Of a DNA stretch of 64,000 nt, positions 1 through 18,400 are shown piece by piece. The position numbers were made by a program, and so were the translations under genes. Source of the stretch: Adineta steineri (Eukaryota > Rotifera > Eurotatoria > Adinetida > Adinetidae); the NCBI GenBank assembly GCA_905250115.1, contig CAJNOI010000319.1, forward strand, positions 1 to 64,000, read 5' to 3'. Positions within the stretch are counted from its first letter, which is position 1, and each line of letters begins with the position of its first letter. Below the pieces are notes generated by a model. It saw only the letters and a list, made by a program, of their open reading frames with translations. It ran no database searches and was not told the DNA's origin.

Positions 1-5962
<5,962 letters not shown>

Positions 5963-6562
5963 ATATGAAGTTAAAAATTTTTATTTTCTATAATTTAACA
6001 TATGATGAGCAGTAAAAAAAGAAAGTAACTGGAGATAAAATATACTTACACGCCCATGTGAGTAATCAAAAGTAAAAGAAGGTATACTTTATCGAGTATA
6101 CATGAAGCCGCACTTTTTTATTTTTTTTCTTCTTACCTTCCTCTTTCCTTTAGTAACGATTCTCCTCTAGAAAAAATAACGAGGGTTGGAAGGAAGAAAA
6201 AAAAATATGTTAATACAAATATACATTAAAAAAAGTACCACTTTACGTGAAGAATAAAAAAACGCAAGTACGTTCTCGTCGTTGTCATCTACAAAAAAAA
6301 ATCGACCACGTGTTTTTTTACATTACATATTAGAATCAACACTATCGGAGAGTTCAAAGAACTACTTTGAGGTTATGTCTGTTGTTGAATTATTTTTCGC
6401 GTAAATGATCGATAAGGGAATAGAATAAATAGCAGCTGGTGTAGTTCTCTTGAGAGTATAAGTAGATGGCTTCATATCTATTGACGATTGATTATTCAAA
6501 TGAAAATAAAGAAGATGTGTGAATTCAATTATTTTATTTTCGAAAAAAAAATCAGTTCAGTT
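5963..6562. other. non-coding spacer upstream of the transporter
   Basis: AT-rich, with a pyrimidine-rich run at about 6108-6170. It should hold the 5' UTR and promoter of the minus-strand transporter and the 3' end of the next minus-strand gene. I see no gene in it. Confidence 0.6.
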
Positions 6563-7552
6563 TTATTGTCTGTTAGGATTCAATCTATGATTGTTTTGTT
6601 CATTTAATGGAACAATTCGTCGTAATCTATATTTGTTTCGACATTTAACGAGTAAATTGATAAATTCATTTCGAAATGGTTTTGATGTTGAAATAAATAC
6701 GTAAAAAGAAACAACACTTGTAAGATACGTAATAAATTGAGTAACAAAAAAAATAAATTCTTCAATTTCATCGCGTGGACTATTTTCAATGACAATTGAA
6801 TATGTTATTGCATTATAAATAAGATAAATTGAATAAGGAATCGATGTAAATACATGTACAATAACTTCAGCAATAGTCAGATGCATAAAATCTCTATCTC
6901 TTTGTTTAGCTCGTACTTGATTAACATGACGTTGATAAAGACTACGAATAGTAAGAATACCAAAAATACTCATTAATATCAATGGTAAAATACAAATTAT
7001 TATAATTTGATAAATTGCATAAATTAATTTATATAAACCAAATCTTCCACATACATTACCACTGATATTCATTAAAATAGGTACATGTATAGCAATTACT
7101 GATGATATGGGACATATTATAAAAACAAGTTTCATTGCAACTTGTCTTGAATTTAATGAACGAATTCGAAGATTTGTTTGTGTAACAAAGAAACGATCTG
7201 CACAAGCAAATACGACAATATAGCGAATACATTGATTAAGTACATGTGTACCATAAAGTTGTATTTTACAATAAAATGATGATTGGGTATGAGGATCAAT
7301 ATGATTAAGTGTATAAAATAGTGGAATAATTGTCTATAATAAATAGATAATTGAAAAAATCGAAAGAGATAGAAAATAGATAGAACTAGGTGTACGACGA
7401 TAGACTGGTTGTATAAACATTATACAATTACAAATATTACCCACAAGACCTAATGAAAAATAAATACTCATACCATATTGAATCATTTCTTGTTGAATAA
7501 AAGAGAGATTCACCATTGCTTTTGTCTTAAAATAAAATATACTCTTTGACAA
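6563..7552 (-). pseudogene. rhodopsin-like GPCR with in-frame stop in TM2
   Basis: A single continuous frame of 330 codons encodes a class-A-like seven-helix receptor of the short bdelloid type (FMRFamide/chemosensory-receptor-like). Seen: GN in TM1 (LGLVGNICN), a DR motif after TM3 (ACADRFF), a long hydrophobic TM4-TM7 series and a C-terminal KPFRNE motif like SKTFRNE in the neighbouring receptors. At 7334-7336 the frame reads TAG. Gap-free alignment with the intact receptor at 26999-27967 puts this stop opposite a leucine in TM2, so it looks like a true nonsense change (TTG or TTA to TAG), not an intron edge. The start may be ATG 7552 or ATG 7516. It is either a recent pseudogene, a null allele, or a sequence error; the rest of the frame is open. 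Confidence 0.8.
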
Positions 7553-8319
7553 ATAAAAAAGAAAGAATTTTTTTTTACTTGCTTTTATATACTAGAAAAA
7601 GACACCTAAGTAATTTATATAAGTTCTCAATGAAGGCATTTAGTTTTCTAGGCAAAAATATTGAAAAACGCCAAGTATATGTAATGTGTGTAAAAAGAAA
7701 CGCACACTAGAGAATGAACGAAAAATAACGACTTGCCCGAGATTTGTTTTTACTTATCGCTTAAATAAGTACTATAGAAAAATATGAACTTTGAGTTAGA
7801 TTAATTAGTAAAAAAAAATTTTTTTGTAGTTCCGTTAAATTAATGCATGACTTCTAATTATTTTAATTGTATATATATAAATAAAAAAAAACGGATTGCT
7901 GGGTAATCATTCTCAGTCAATGCTTGTAAATTATTCATGCTTGAAAATATTATGCGCATTATTTTATCATAAGATTTATTTTGTTAGTTTTTTGAAAAAT
8001 ATTATCAATTGAAATTTTTCATTTGTATGAAGAAAACAACAACTCTCCTGATTAGTCATATTCGAATGTCATGATTATTCTTTATTACTTTATAATATGT
8101 TATTTATAGGATTATAATAATCGTTGAATACATGAATGAGTCATATTCATGATATACTCCGAAAATATAATAGCGCAATATGATGGCATAGAACAGAAAT
8201 AAATTTCTGATATGTCATGATTCTTAAAGTAATAAACGTACCTGCTATCAAGTACATACGTGTATATATATAGAACTGAAAGGCAAACAAACAATAAACA
8301 GAACCCTGAAAAAAAAATC
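7553..8319. other. AT-rich intergenic region
   Basis: No credible gene. It contains poly-A/T runs and a TATATATATAAATAAA stretch near 7870. It separates a minus-strand GPCR from a small plus-strand ORF. Confidence 0.5.
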
Positions 8320-8604
8320 ATGCAGTGTTACACTCGTAGTTTAATTTCTAAAATTATTCATGCTCCTATAATTCGACAATGTAATTATCGGGCAAATGGG
8401 AAGAAAAACAATGGAGTTATTGAAGAAGAACAGAACAATAATTTAATTTGTTCGAAATGGGAAGAAACTATCATTAAAGTACAACAAATGCCTGATATTC
8501 CATTTGATTTGATGCAAAAAAATACGATTGATCATATACACAATAAAAATAATTACAAAAACAAAAAATCAAGTCGAAATTCAATAATAAAATCTTCAAA
8601 TTAA
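8320..8604 (+). CDS. small hypothetical protein (94 aa)
   Basis: ATG 8320 to TAA 8602. The N-terminal 30 residues are rich in Arg, Lys, Ser and Ile with no acidic residue (MQCYTRSLISKIIHAPIIRQ), as in a mitochondrial presequence. The C-terminus is Asn/Lys-rich and low in complexity. I recognise no family. Length and composition make it a possible small mitochondrial protein or a chance frame. Confidence 0.35.
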   Translation: MQCYTRSLISKIIHAPIIRQCNYRANGKKNNGVIEEEQNNNLICSKWEETIIKVQQMPDIPFDLMQKNTIDHIHNKNNYKNKKSSRNSIIKSSN

Positions 8605-9269
8605 TTTTTCTGTTCTATTTTTTATTTTCAAAATAAAATAAACTATTTTAACTCATAAATTTATTTTTCCTAATGACAATTGAATATCGATATTTAATTA
8701 AAAGAAAAAAACGATCCTAACTAAAATATTTTCGATTATACTATTTAATTTCTATTCGAATGCAACGAACACAAGATGAGTGGAAAAAAATATTGAGTGT
8801 ATAGGATTATAATTAATTAATCTAAGAATATTTTATGTATAAGCAATACATTGAATCAGTAGACTAAATATTTTTAATGATAGTACAATTCATATAAATT
8901 ACAAAGATGTGTAGAATGAAAATATATGTATCGTTACCTCGTTCGAGGTTAAGACGCAGAACACAAGTGCAATTACTTATGAGTAATGTTTTATTGATAG
9001 AATGCGTATGAAAGTCATGAACTTATACAGTACTATATATTAAATTGTAATTTACGTCGATACATAAAAGATGATGACTCAAAGGTGTACCGAAAATAAT
9101 AAATATAAAATGTTATTTACAATGAATAATTATATACATATCATCAACATGAAAGATATGGATAAACGCCTCCGTTAGTTTCTTCTATAAAAGAAATCGA
9201 GCCGATAGCAAGGATATATCAGAACTCAATAAATTACAAAAATAAATCATTAATTATTAGAATTTGACA
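8605..9269. other. intergenic region, no gene seen
   Basis: AT-rich spacer between the small ORF and the SLC13-type gene. It presumably carries the latter's promoter and 5' UTR. Confidence 0.5.
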
Positions 9270-11777
9270 ATGACGAATTTCTCTCATATTGTAAAATTAA
9301 TCAAATCTTGGTGGCGTGTATTAGTTACTTGTCTTACTCCACTCATATTACTTCCAATACCACTTGTTATTCAAACAATTGTAAGTACTAAATATACTTT
9401 TCATGAATTACTATATGAATATCCTGTTTTTTTCCAGCAAGCACGATGTGCCTATATCGTACTATTGCTTACAGTTTATTGGGTATCCGAAGCAATGCCC
9501 TATGCTGTGACTTCTTTATTACCACTTGCTTTCTTTCCCATGGCTGGTATTCTAACTGGTGATGTAGTAGGCTTGAATTATTTTAAAGTAAATCAATAAT
9601 ATCTCCTTTTGTTTTAATAATACTTTTTTTTTCGAAGGATATTACAACAATGTTTGTCGGCATTATGATTTTAGCTTATGCTATGGAACATGTTGGTTTA
9701 CATCGACGATTAGCATTATTAGTACTTAGATATGTTGGTTCTTCGGTTATTTGGTATATATATTGTTATTTGTTTTTATATCGTATAAATTTTTTTGAAT
9801 AGGAGTATGGCAGGATTGATGGTCGTAACGGCTTTTCTAAGTATGTGGATTAATAATTCAGCTTCGGCTAATATAATGATACCGACAGCAGTAGCTATTG
9901 TTGATGAATTACAAAACTATGAAAAATCAACAAAAAAAACTAATTCAACTACGGGAAATGATAATTACCAAAGTGTAACAGATGGTAGGTTGAGTAGTTT
10001 TCCAAATAATCGATTCATGTTTTTTTTTCTTTATGGATATTGTCGAAAGCAAGAGTGATTTGAATGAACAATCAACAGGAAATTCATTTGTACTCGACAA
10101 GATCGTTGTTGTTTCGAATAGTATATCGTCAGGGTAAGTTTACTGTTATTAAAAATGAATGTCTTAAATAAAATTAACTGATATCATTTGTAGGACGACA
10201 TCACATAGCAATCAGACTAAAAATATCGCACAAACTTCATCTACAGATCAAGTCAATTATGAACAAGTTAAAATTGGTAATAAATAATTTAGTTAAATGT
10301 AATAAAATAAAAATATTGTCGATATTTTAAGGTTTTCTCATTGCTGTGGCCTTCAGTGCTGCCATTGGTGGTATGATGACATTAGTTGGAACTGGTCCAA
10401 ATATTTTTGTCAAAGGATTTGCTGATCAGTAAGATTTATTATCAACAATGAGTCATACTATTTTTATCGTTTTTTTTTAAATAATAGATACTACTCTAGT
10501 GGAAGTATTATACTTCAAATATCATTTGCTAATTTTCTTCTATGGGGTTTACCAATTGGTATCATTATGCTTGTTCTTTGTTGGTTATGGCTTCAGATTG
10601 TATACAATCGTAAAGGGTAAAATAGAATTATATATACTGACTTGTTTTTTTCATTACACAAAAAATATAATTTAGATTATTTCGATGCAAAAGATCGAAT
10701 GAGAATGAGACTGAATCTCGAAGAGATTTACAAACTCTTCTCAAACAACAGTATAAAGACTTAGGTCCAGTGAGTTGGCAAGAAGGTACTGTTTCTGTTC
10801 TATTCGTCATCGTAGTCCTTCTTTGGATAACACGTGATTTTTCAAGTGTTCGTGGATGGGATGCTTTATTTCGACCAAAGTAAAACAATTGATTGTATTT
10901 TAATATTTTTAATTATTTTTCTTTTTTAGTTACGTAACGGATGGAACGACTGCGATACTGATTGGTTGTATTCCATTGATTTTTCCCAATAAAAATCCAT
11001 TTCATAGTAAAAATATTATTTGAATAATTACGTTTTTTTTTATTAAAATTAATTTATTTTAGATGACTGGGAATATCATCCTATTCTTACATGGGATTTA
11101 TTATCAAAATCATTTCCTTGGGGTGTATTCATGTTACAAGGTGCAGGTTTAGCAATTGCACAGGCTTTCCAAGTATAGATTTTTTGTTAATAGGAAGTTT
11201 AATTTACTAACGAGAATTATTTTAGGTATCAGATTTATCAAGTACTATTGCTGCTTTTCTTCATTTTATCGTTGGTGCACCACAAACAGCCATCATTTTT
11301 TTTGTTATTTTAATTAGTGCTATCTTTACTGAATTTACAAGTAATCTTGCTGTTGCTACAATCTTGTTTCCAATTTTAGATAGTATTGTAAGAAATATAA
11401 TTATTTTTACGTATTTATTTGATTCATTTTTTAGGCGCGAACTGCAAACATGCATCCAGCCTATCTTATTTTACCATGTTGTATGTCTGTTTCATTAGCG
11501 TTTATGTTACCTATTGGTAAATTTTCTAATCTTTTAAATAAGATGTATTTAAATTGTATTTTGTTTTTTTCTAGCTACTCCACCTAATGCAATGATATTT
11601 GTAAGTGGTAATATGAAAACTAAAGATTTAGTTAAAGCTGGTATTGGTGCGAAAATTATTGGTATTCTTGTCATTTTTTTCGCCTCAATAGTCTTACTAT
11701 CACCTATATTTCATATTCATGCATTAACCACGAATCTCTCAAATAGCACATTAACAGGCAATATCACAAGTGGCTAA
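9270..11777 (+). CDS. SLC13-type sodium/dicarboxylate-sulfate symporter
   Basis: Spliced gene, ATG 9270, stop 11775-11777, about ten introns mostly of 45-75 bases; first exon 9270-9587. The product is a multi-pass DASS/SLC13 transporter that couples Na+ to uptake of di- or tricarboxylates or sulfate at the plasma membrane. Visible hallmarks: the N-terminal segment YWVSEAMPYAVTSLLPLAFF, a first ion-site region WINNSASANIMIPTA (about 9845-9895), the TLVGTGPNIFVKG loop (about 10385), and a second site EFTSNLAVATILFPI (about 11330-11385) followed by PCCMSVSLAFMLPIATPPNAM, which is close to the family signature. A hydrophilic Ser/Thr/Asn-rich loop of about 90 residues (9920-10270) follows the first site, as in animal members. 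The C-terminus is short and extracellular-like with N-glycosylation motifs. Substrate not determinable. Confidence 0.93.
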
Positions 11778-12735
11778 CAAAAGTACGAATGTTACTCATT
11801 GTTATCATCATATAAAACAATGAAATACTGATTTTGTATTTTTTTAACTGTGTCAAAATATTTTCTAGCTTTAAATACCAATAAAATACTATTTACTGTT
11901 ATGCACAACACTATTTTAGAATAAAAACTGATGATATAAGATCATCATTCTTATAGTTACGACATTGTTATTAATAATTGATTTATTAGGATGTGTGTGT
12001 AAATAATCTTCTTGGTCACCCACCCACATCCAGTTTTTACAACTGTTTGATGCCTTTCGCGCTGACTGGGAACTATACAAAAGTTATCTACCGATCGAAT
12101 TCGGTTAACCGATATACTGTTAGAAACCAGTAAAAGGTGAAAGATGATTTCTCTATACCAAGACATCTCCTCAACAAATACATGTGGGTTTTTATATGGT
12201 CGTATGTATCACGTCAGTTAGTCATCCACACTCACACTCTTTTGTAATTTTGTATATAATAATATGATTTATGTGTGTGAGTCACGTGCAACACAGAATG
12301 TAATTTCACAACACTTAAAAACGTAAAATAATGGTTTTTCTCTAGTCATAGCAAATCATTCTCTTCAACTTTTTATGGTTGTTTAGACGTATTCATCGCA
12401 TCAAACAGGACGAAGAAAGAAGCAAATATAAATTTTATGACTATAGTTAAACATCAGTCGCTATTATTTTTTTTCGCTCTACACGATACTGCGTCGTTAA
12501 GACAAAAATCAACTTGAGGGTAAGTGAATAAGAAGAAAGAGAAGATATATATCCACACGCAAAGGGAATCTATCTCCTACACATCCTGAACTACTCAGAC
12601 TGTTATATCTTTCGGATCTGGGTTTCCGCGAAAGTCGTGAAATGCATGTAATCATTTGTTTTGTTAATTTTAGACTAGATTCGTTCAGCTAAAGTATAGA
12701 GAAAGTTTCTTACAAAATCTTTGACGCGAGAAAGA
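11778..12735. other. intergenic region with one GT/CA hairpin
   Basis: No gene seen. It holds the 3' end of the SLC13-type gene, the hairpin at 11989-12031, and the presumed promoter of the next gene. Confidence 0.5.
11989..12031. repeat. GT/CA hairpin
   Basis: GGATGTGTGTG pairs with CACCCACCCACATCC across a short loop. Same family as the other TGTGGG-like hairpins. Confidence 0.55.
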
Positions 12736-13338
12736 ATGGCATTTAATGTTACTTATGCAGACACGCTTCATCAACACGTTGTGATGTGGGTCGATCCATC
12801 GATTGGTGAAGTAGGTGACAATGAAAGAATGAAAGAACGTTTTCGTCGTGTTACACATCCATTATATACCTTTATTGATGCTGCGTCAGCCGTCAAGTTT
12901 ATTGAAGAACAACGTGATGCTGGTAAAACTGTTTTTCTTATAACTTCAGGCCGTTTGGCTCGTGAATTAGTACCACAAGTATATGATTTTCCATGTGTTA
13001 TTACAATATTCATATATTGTGCTAAAATAAAAGACTACATAGATTGGGCGACAGATTACATCGAGAAGGTGCTTATGTTTGATTTTGATGAAGAATTACT
13101 TATTCGATTAACTAATGAGATCGCTAATTATTTGGAAGAAGAAGCAAAAAAGTATGAAAATAATGGTAACGTGGAAAGTGCCTCTGGATTACTTGATTGG
13201 GCTGCTTGGTTATATAATGATGCGAGTACGTTAGAACAAGCTGCTTGTAGAGCGATTCTTGAAAATATTAGAAAACGTCGTCAGAAACTTAATATTGATC
13301 ATCAAATCGCGCATCCTAATCAATTCAACAATCAATAA
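12736..13338 (+). CDS. orphan receiver-like N-domain protein related to ART-TPR proteins (200 aa)
   Basis: Single exon, ATG 12736, TAA 13336. Residues about 10-115 match, at the level of pattern, the N-terminal 120 residues of the large ART-TPR protein at 15454-18939: a hydrophobic strand followed by W-x-D (VVMWVD / LVIWLD), a conserved VxFIxE helix, a strand then SG (FLITSG / FIILSG), VPxVxD, an IFIYC/IYIFC strand, and a tryptophan helix ending in KVE-like residues. This alternation resembles a CheY/receiver fold, but I do not see a clear phosphoacceptor set. The remaining 85 residues are helical and acidic (EEELLIRLTN..., YLEEEAKKYENNG). It has no ART or TPR part. It could be a free-standing regulatory or decoy domain, or a truncated paralogue that stayed open. 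Function unknown. Confidence 0.75.
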   Translation: MAFNVTYADTLHQHVVMWVDPSIGEVGDNERMKERFRRVTHPLYTFIDAASAVKFIEEQRDAGKTVFLITSGRLARELVPQVYDFPCVITIFIYCAKIKDYIDWATDYIEKVLMFDFDEELLIRLTNEIANYLEEEAKKYENNGNVESASGLLDWAAWLYNDASTLEQAACRAILENIRKRRQKLNIDHQIAHPNQFNNQ

Positions 13339-13932
13339 TTCATAGTTTTTTTTCTCATATTTGAAATAAAGAAATTTCATAACAGTAATGAAAAAACTTT
13401 CCACACCCATACTCTCAAGATGTATTTTGAGATATATTCGAATGTCACGATTGTAAAGCTGTGTCGCAATATCTCGAAAGTATTGTATGTTGATTTTTGT
13501 TTTTATAGCAGACGTTTGCGCTAACACATTGTTAACCATGAAAAGTTTTGCGTTCTGCACGCCACCATGGACTAACTAACGACACATACATTTGCTCTCA
13601 AATAGTCTACTGTGGAGAAAATATTGACTTTGTATAATGTATAGTAGCTAAAGAGTCCTTCTCTTACAAAAATACATTGGCTTTCTCACATTTTGAATAT
13701 TCGAGTGCTAATAGGCACAGTGTGAAATCACAATTTTCAGAGCTATGGTTCATATTTACACTCAAATATTCCTTTTCTTCGTCTTTCACCAGCATACGTA
13801 AGACATGCATTGACTATATAAAATTTCATTACTCTTAGCAAATATTGAGTAATCTTATCTTTTTCAATTCTTCAAGCTGCTTTGAATCTGTCGTCAATCT
13901 TGCTTTGTATAGAACTACAGAAGAAGACAAAA
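13339..13932. other. intergenic region
   Basis: No gene seen. It includes a single-arm CA-rich motif (13401-13421). Confidence 0.5.
13401..13421. repeat. single CA-rich arm ending CTCAAGATG
   Basis: CCACACCCATACTCTCAAGA has the same right-arm sequence as the hairpin family, but no convincing left arm lies nearby. Probably a decayed copy. Confidence 0.4.
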
Positions 13933-14875
13933 ATGAATGAGAACGAAGAAATACATAAAATTATTTCTTCTCATTTTCCAAACGAAACAATAGAAAATAT
14001 TCGATTACCATCAAAATTAGGTTGTGATAATATTATTTATTTAATTCAATTTTGTTCGAATACCATCGTTATTTTTCGTAGACCATTAAAACTTGATTCA
14101 TCAAAAACTTCATCTGAGTTTAAACTGAATTCGAATGACAATTCAATGCCTTATTTTCCTATGCACCGACTTGGACATCAAGCATGGGTACTTGAATTAC
14201 TAAAACATCAACAATTTTCACCAAAACTTTTAGCATTGAATCCTCAAAAGAATTATTTAATCGAGAGTTATATATCAGGTATTTATTCTTACATGTCTTG
14301 AATCTATTTCTAAACAATCTAATTTAGGTCAAGATTTAAACGAATCTTCACCTGAAATATGTAAAACATTGGGTGAATTTCTACGTGTGTTACATTCAAT
14401 CGAAATGAAACAATTTGGCTATATGAGTGAACAACCGGGTGTGGGTGTTTATTTATCATGGTTGAAAATGTTTGAAACAGACTTTAATAATCTAAATGAA
14501 AATCAGAAGCAATTAAAAGAAATTTATTTATCTATGATACCTTATTTAACTGAATTTAACAACCCAGTTCTTATTCATGGTGATTTTGCTTCAGAAAATA
14601 TTCGTATTCTCAATGGACATTTAAATGGTGTGATCGATTATGCTGATTGTCTTTGCGGTGATGGTCTATACGATATCGGACGATTTTTATTGTTTATGAA
14701 AGCAGAATGGAAATATGTTGATGCAATTGCACAGGGTTATAAATTGTCGAGTAGTGAGAAATCGTGGACAAAAATTGAAAAACAATGTATTCGATTTTAT
14801 GCATGTTATTTTGCTCTGTGGTTGGAACCAGGTGATGAAATTATGGAAAAATTGTTAATGCCAATTCCTGATTGA
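13933..14875 (+). CDS. aminoglycoside-phosphotransferase-like (APH/choline-kinase fold) kinase
   Basis: Two exons, 13933-14278 and 14328-14875 (49-base intron, GT..TTTAG), giving 297 residues. The C-terminal lobe carries the APH catalytic loop HGDFASEN (HGDxxxxN; D is the base, N binds metal) and the metal-binding IDYADCLCGDGLYDIGR (I-D-[WYF]-x-D ... GD..YD). The N-terminal lobe is short, with an RRPLK strand as the likely nucleotide lysine region. Family members phosphorylate small molecules such as antibiotics, choline, fructosamine-like sugars or macrolides; the substrate here cannot be told. The length is normal for bacterial APH proteins. Presence of one intron shows it is resident in the eukaryotic genome. 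The ATG at 13933 is the first that gives the usual N-terminal length. Confidence 0.85.
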
Positions 14876-15453
14876 ATAAAGCTAAATAATATTAAACATG
14901 TGTGTCTATCTTATATTTTGTTTAAGATTTTTTTATACGCTATTTTTCTTTGATAAAATGGGTTGAAAGTAAGTTTAACTGTGTGTATCAAAATTAGTCC
15001 AATGGTATTGTGTCAGAAATTATTAGTTTTATCTTCTTCTTCTATTTGTCTATACTTTCTTAGTAAAATTTCAGTTTAAAAAAGTCAAGATTTGCAGTTT
15101 TTCAATCAGCTATTGATATGATTTTGTCTCTTAAATATTCCCAAGAATAGAAGCAAAAAAAGGAAGCTAATTGGTTTTTAAAATGATGATAGAATTTCGT
15201 ATAATACAGAATTATATAGATTATTTCAGATAAATGAATACTATAAATGACTTTTGTTATTTTTTATTCGGGCTGAATGAGGGTGTGGGTAGGTATGGGG
15301 GTCTTCTGCAATTTTAACCACACCCACACCCTCAAAAGATTGGGAAGGACGACACTTAATCGCGAATTAAAACTTTCATTATTTTCCTTCAAAAAATATA
15401 TGTGAGTTCTACAAAAAATCCTGTTGAGGTAAGTTACGTATAACAAAGAAAAA
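14876..15453. other. intergenic region between convergent genes
   Basis: Holds both 3' ends and a near-perfect TGTGGG-like hairpin at 15278-15334. No gene seen. Confidence 0.6.
15278..15334. repeat. TGTGGG-like hairpin, 13-bp perfect outer arms
   Basis: TGAGGGTGTGGGT (15278-15290) pairs perfectly with ACCCACACCCTCA (15322-15334). The right side continues CAAAAGAT, close to the family end CTCAAGAT. Confidence 0.85.
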
Positions 15454-18400
15454 TCAATTACAGTTCTTTTGTGCCGCTTTAACATGTTGTTTATATATAT
15501 TAAGATCAGGGTGATTTGCAGGTAATGAATGTTGTGCAATATCCAAAGCTTGTTTATAAAGTTGAAGTGCTTTCGAATAATCACCTGTCGCATTATACAC
15601 CAAGCCAAGACTGCCATAAGATTTACTTAGAACAAGATCATTTGGAGAAAGAACTATTTTTCTAATGTCTAAAGCTTTTTCATGATAGGAGAGCGCTTTC
15701 GAATATTCGCCCATCTTGTAACATATATTACCAACATTGCAATAAGACACAGCCAGATCAGGATGATTAGGAGGAAGAGTTTCTTTCGAAATCGCGAAGT
15801 CTTTTTCATAATAAAAAAGCGCTTTCGAATAATTACCCATCTTATCGTATACGACACCAATATTGTTGTATGTACTACCCAAATGAGGATGATTTGGAGG
15901 AAAAGTGCTTTCCAAGATTTTAAGCGCATTTTCGTGAAATGGCAGTGCTGTTACACACATATTCATGTTGCTGAGAGCCACACCCACACCTGCACAGGAA
16001 CCAACCAGGTCAAAATGATCTGGAGGAAGAATTTTTTGTCGTATGTTTAGGGCTTTTAAATAAAATGAATAGGCTTTTTTGTGTTGACCCATATTGTTAT
16101 AAAGCAAACCCATATTGTTGTAACAAGTTGCCAAAAGAAGATCATTTGGAGAAGAAGTCTTCTGTTGAATTTCAACCGCTTTTTCAAAATACGAAACCGC
16201 TTCCGAGTACGCATCCATCTTTTCATAGGCGGAAGCAATATTATTATAATAAGTCACCAAATCAATATTATCTGGAGGAAGAATCTTTTGGCTGATTTCA
16301 ATTGCTTTTTTGTAAAATGCAACTGCTTTTGAGTACTCGCCTATACTGCAATATATCCCGCCAACATTGGAATAACAAACCGCCAAGTTAGGATGATTTG
16401 ATGGAAGAGTACTATCACTGATTTCAAGTGCTTTTTCATGAAATGAAAGCGCTTTCGAATAATCCCCCATTGTATTCATTATCTTTCCCATAGAAGCATA
16501 CGAAGCCACTAAAAGAGGATAGTCTGGAGGAAGTGTGGTTCGTAGGATTTCGTAATAATCAAGCGCTTTGGAGGGATGATCCATCTTTTCGCACACTCCT
16601 CCCATCTTCCTGTAGAGAGTAGTCAACAGTTTGTAGTCAGAAGGGATATTTTTTTGGTTGATTTCAAGTGCTTTTGTGTAATATGAAAGTGCTTCCATGA
16701 ATTCGTTAATTTTTTCATTTACTAAACCAATGTGGATGTAAATAGGAATTAAATTAGAATCATTTTTGGAAGAGCTTTCTTGAAAGATTATAAGTGCTTG
16801 TCGAAAATAGGAAAGTGCTTTGGAATAGTCCTCCATCATAAAATACGTTGCACCAATATTGCTACAAGAAGTAGCCAGACCAGAGTGATTTGAAGAAAGA
16901 GTGTTTTGAAAAATTTTAAGCGCTTTTTCATAAGATAAAACTGCTTTCGAATATTCCCGTGTTTCGCTTAATATCCTAGCCATTCTTGTGTAAGATGTAG
17001 CCAGATCAGAATGATTTGGAGGAAGATTCTTTTGCTGTATTCGAAATGCTTTTTCGTAATTTGAAAGTGCTTTCGAAAAATCACTTAATTTCTCAGACGC
17101 ACGACCCACATTATCGTAAGAAAAAGCTAAGTCAGAATAATTTGAAGGGAGAGTTTTTTGTTTGATTTCAAGTGCTTTTTCGTAATACGGAAGTGTCTTG
17201 GAGTAATTGCCCATTTTCTCATACGTCTTGCCAATGTTGTTATAAGAGATAGCCAGATCAGAGTGACTTAAAGGAAAAGAATTTTGCAAGATTTCTAGTG
17301 CCTTGTGATAATATACAAGTGCTTCTTCGTGTTCATCTAATTTGTTTGACATTGTGCCCATACAGGCGTAAGAACAAGCTAGATCAGAATGGTTTGGCGG
17401 AAGAATGTTTTCTTGTAGTTCAAATACTTTGCGGTAAAATGAAAGTTCTTTTGAGTATTGACCCATTTTGTTATACACTGAACCTATGTTTTTGTACATA
17501 GCAACGAAATTGTAATCAGTTGGAGAACGAGTTTTCTGAAATATTTCAATCGATTTTTCATAAAATATAATTGCTTGTTCATATTCTTCTTGTTCATCCT
17601 TAATTGATCCAATCTCATAGTAAATATTCGCTTTCTCATTTTCATTGTATATATGATGAAGTAACGCATTACACACTGCCTGACCTTTATCGAACTGGCT
17701 AATTTCAGCTAGTAATGATGACAATCGATACAATCCTTTTTGATGAGACAATGTCACTTTTTGCGTGTTTTGTGTAGAACCAAGTAGTACCACGTCCTTC
17801 TCGTTATTGTTAGTGAAAGCCAAATTTACCTGCCAGAATCGATCATTTTTATCGATTTGTTCTATTTGTCCCACATGAAATGTAGAATGCACAGAGAATA
17901 AGATTTCATCTTCGTCCGGGTGAGAACTGACGTCCCTAATGTCAGCGAAAGGGATTGAACGGATAGAGGGATCAATAGTTATTACAAATAAAATACCCAC
18001 ATCATCGGATGTTTGCATACCATGATGAGCAAAATTGAGAGACACTTCACGATTTTTACTGGTCGATAAAAAACGATTAAACGATACCAGACCACCTTTC
18101 GTTTTCATGAGTTGGTCAAACGTTCTTAGAGGCAAACGTTGTCCACGATAAAACGTGAAAACTTCAACTTGCTGATGTTCACCATATTGCTTAGAATGCA
18201 GCCGGACGATATGTTCATGTAGATCACGTATAAAAAAAACCAGTTTTATAACACTATCAACTTCCATAGTGTACAATGCATTGTTGAGCATGCGATAAAG
18301 AAAATACTCACACGAATACCACCAAATAGGTGTATGTTCACGATATTCTTTTTCAAGTTTGTCAACATTTTTTAATTGATTCGTGTTACCGACGAACCTT

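Noticed and set aside
8112-8321. Hydrophobic minus-strand frame opposite the start of the small ORF
   Set aside because: AT-rich shadow with no family signal and weak start context.
13231-13560. Minus-strand frame overlapping the end of the orphan N-domain gene
   Set aside because: Antisense shadow of a better supported gene.
15669-16332. Multiple frames on both strands within the TPR region
   Set aside because: Shadows of the 42-residue TPR repeat; repeat structure keeps other frames open.
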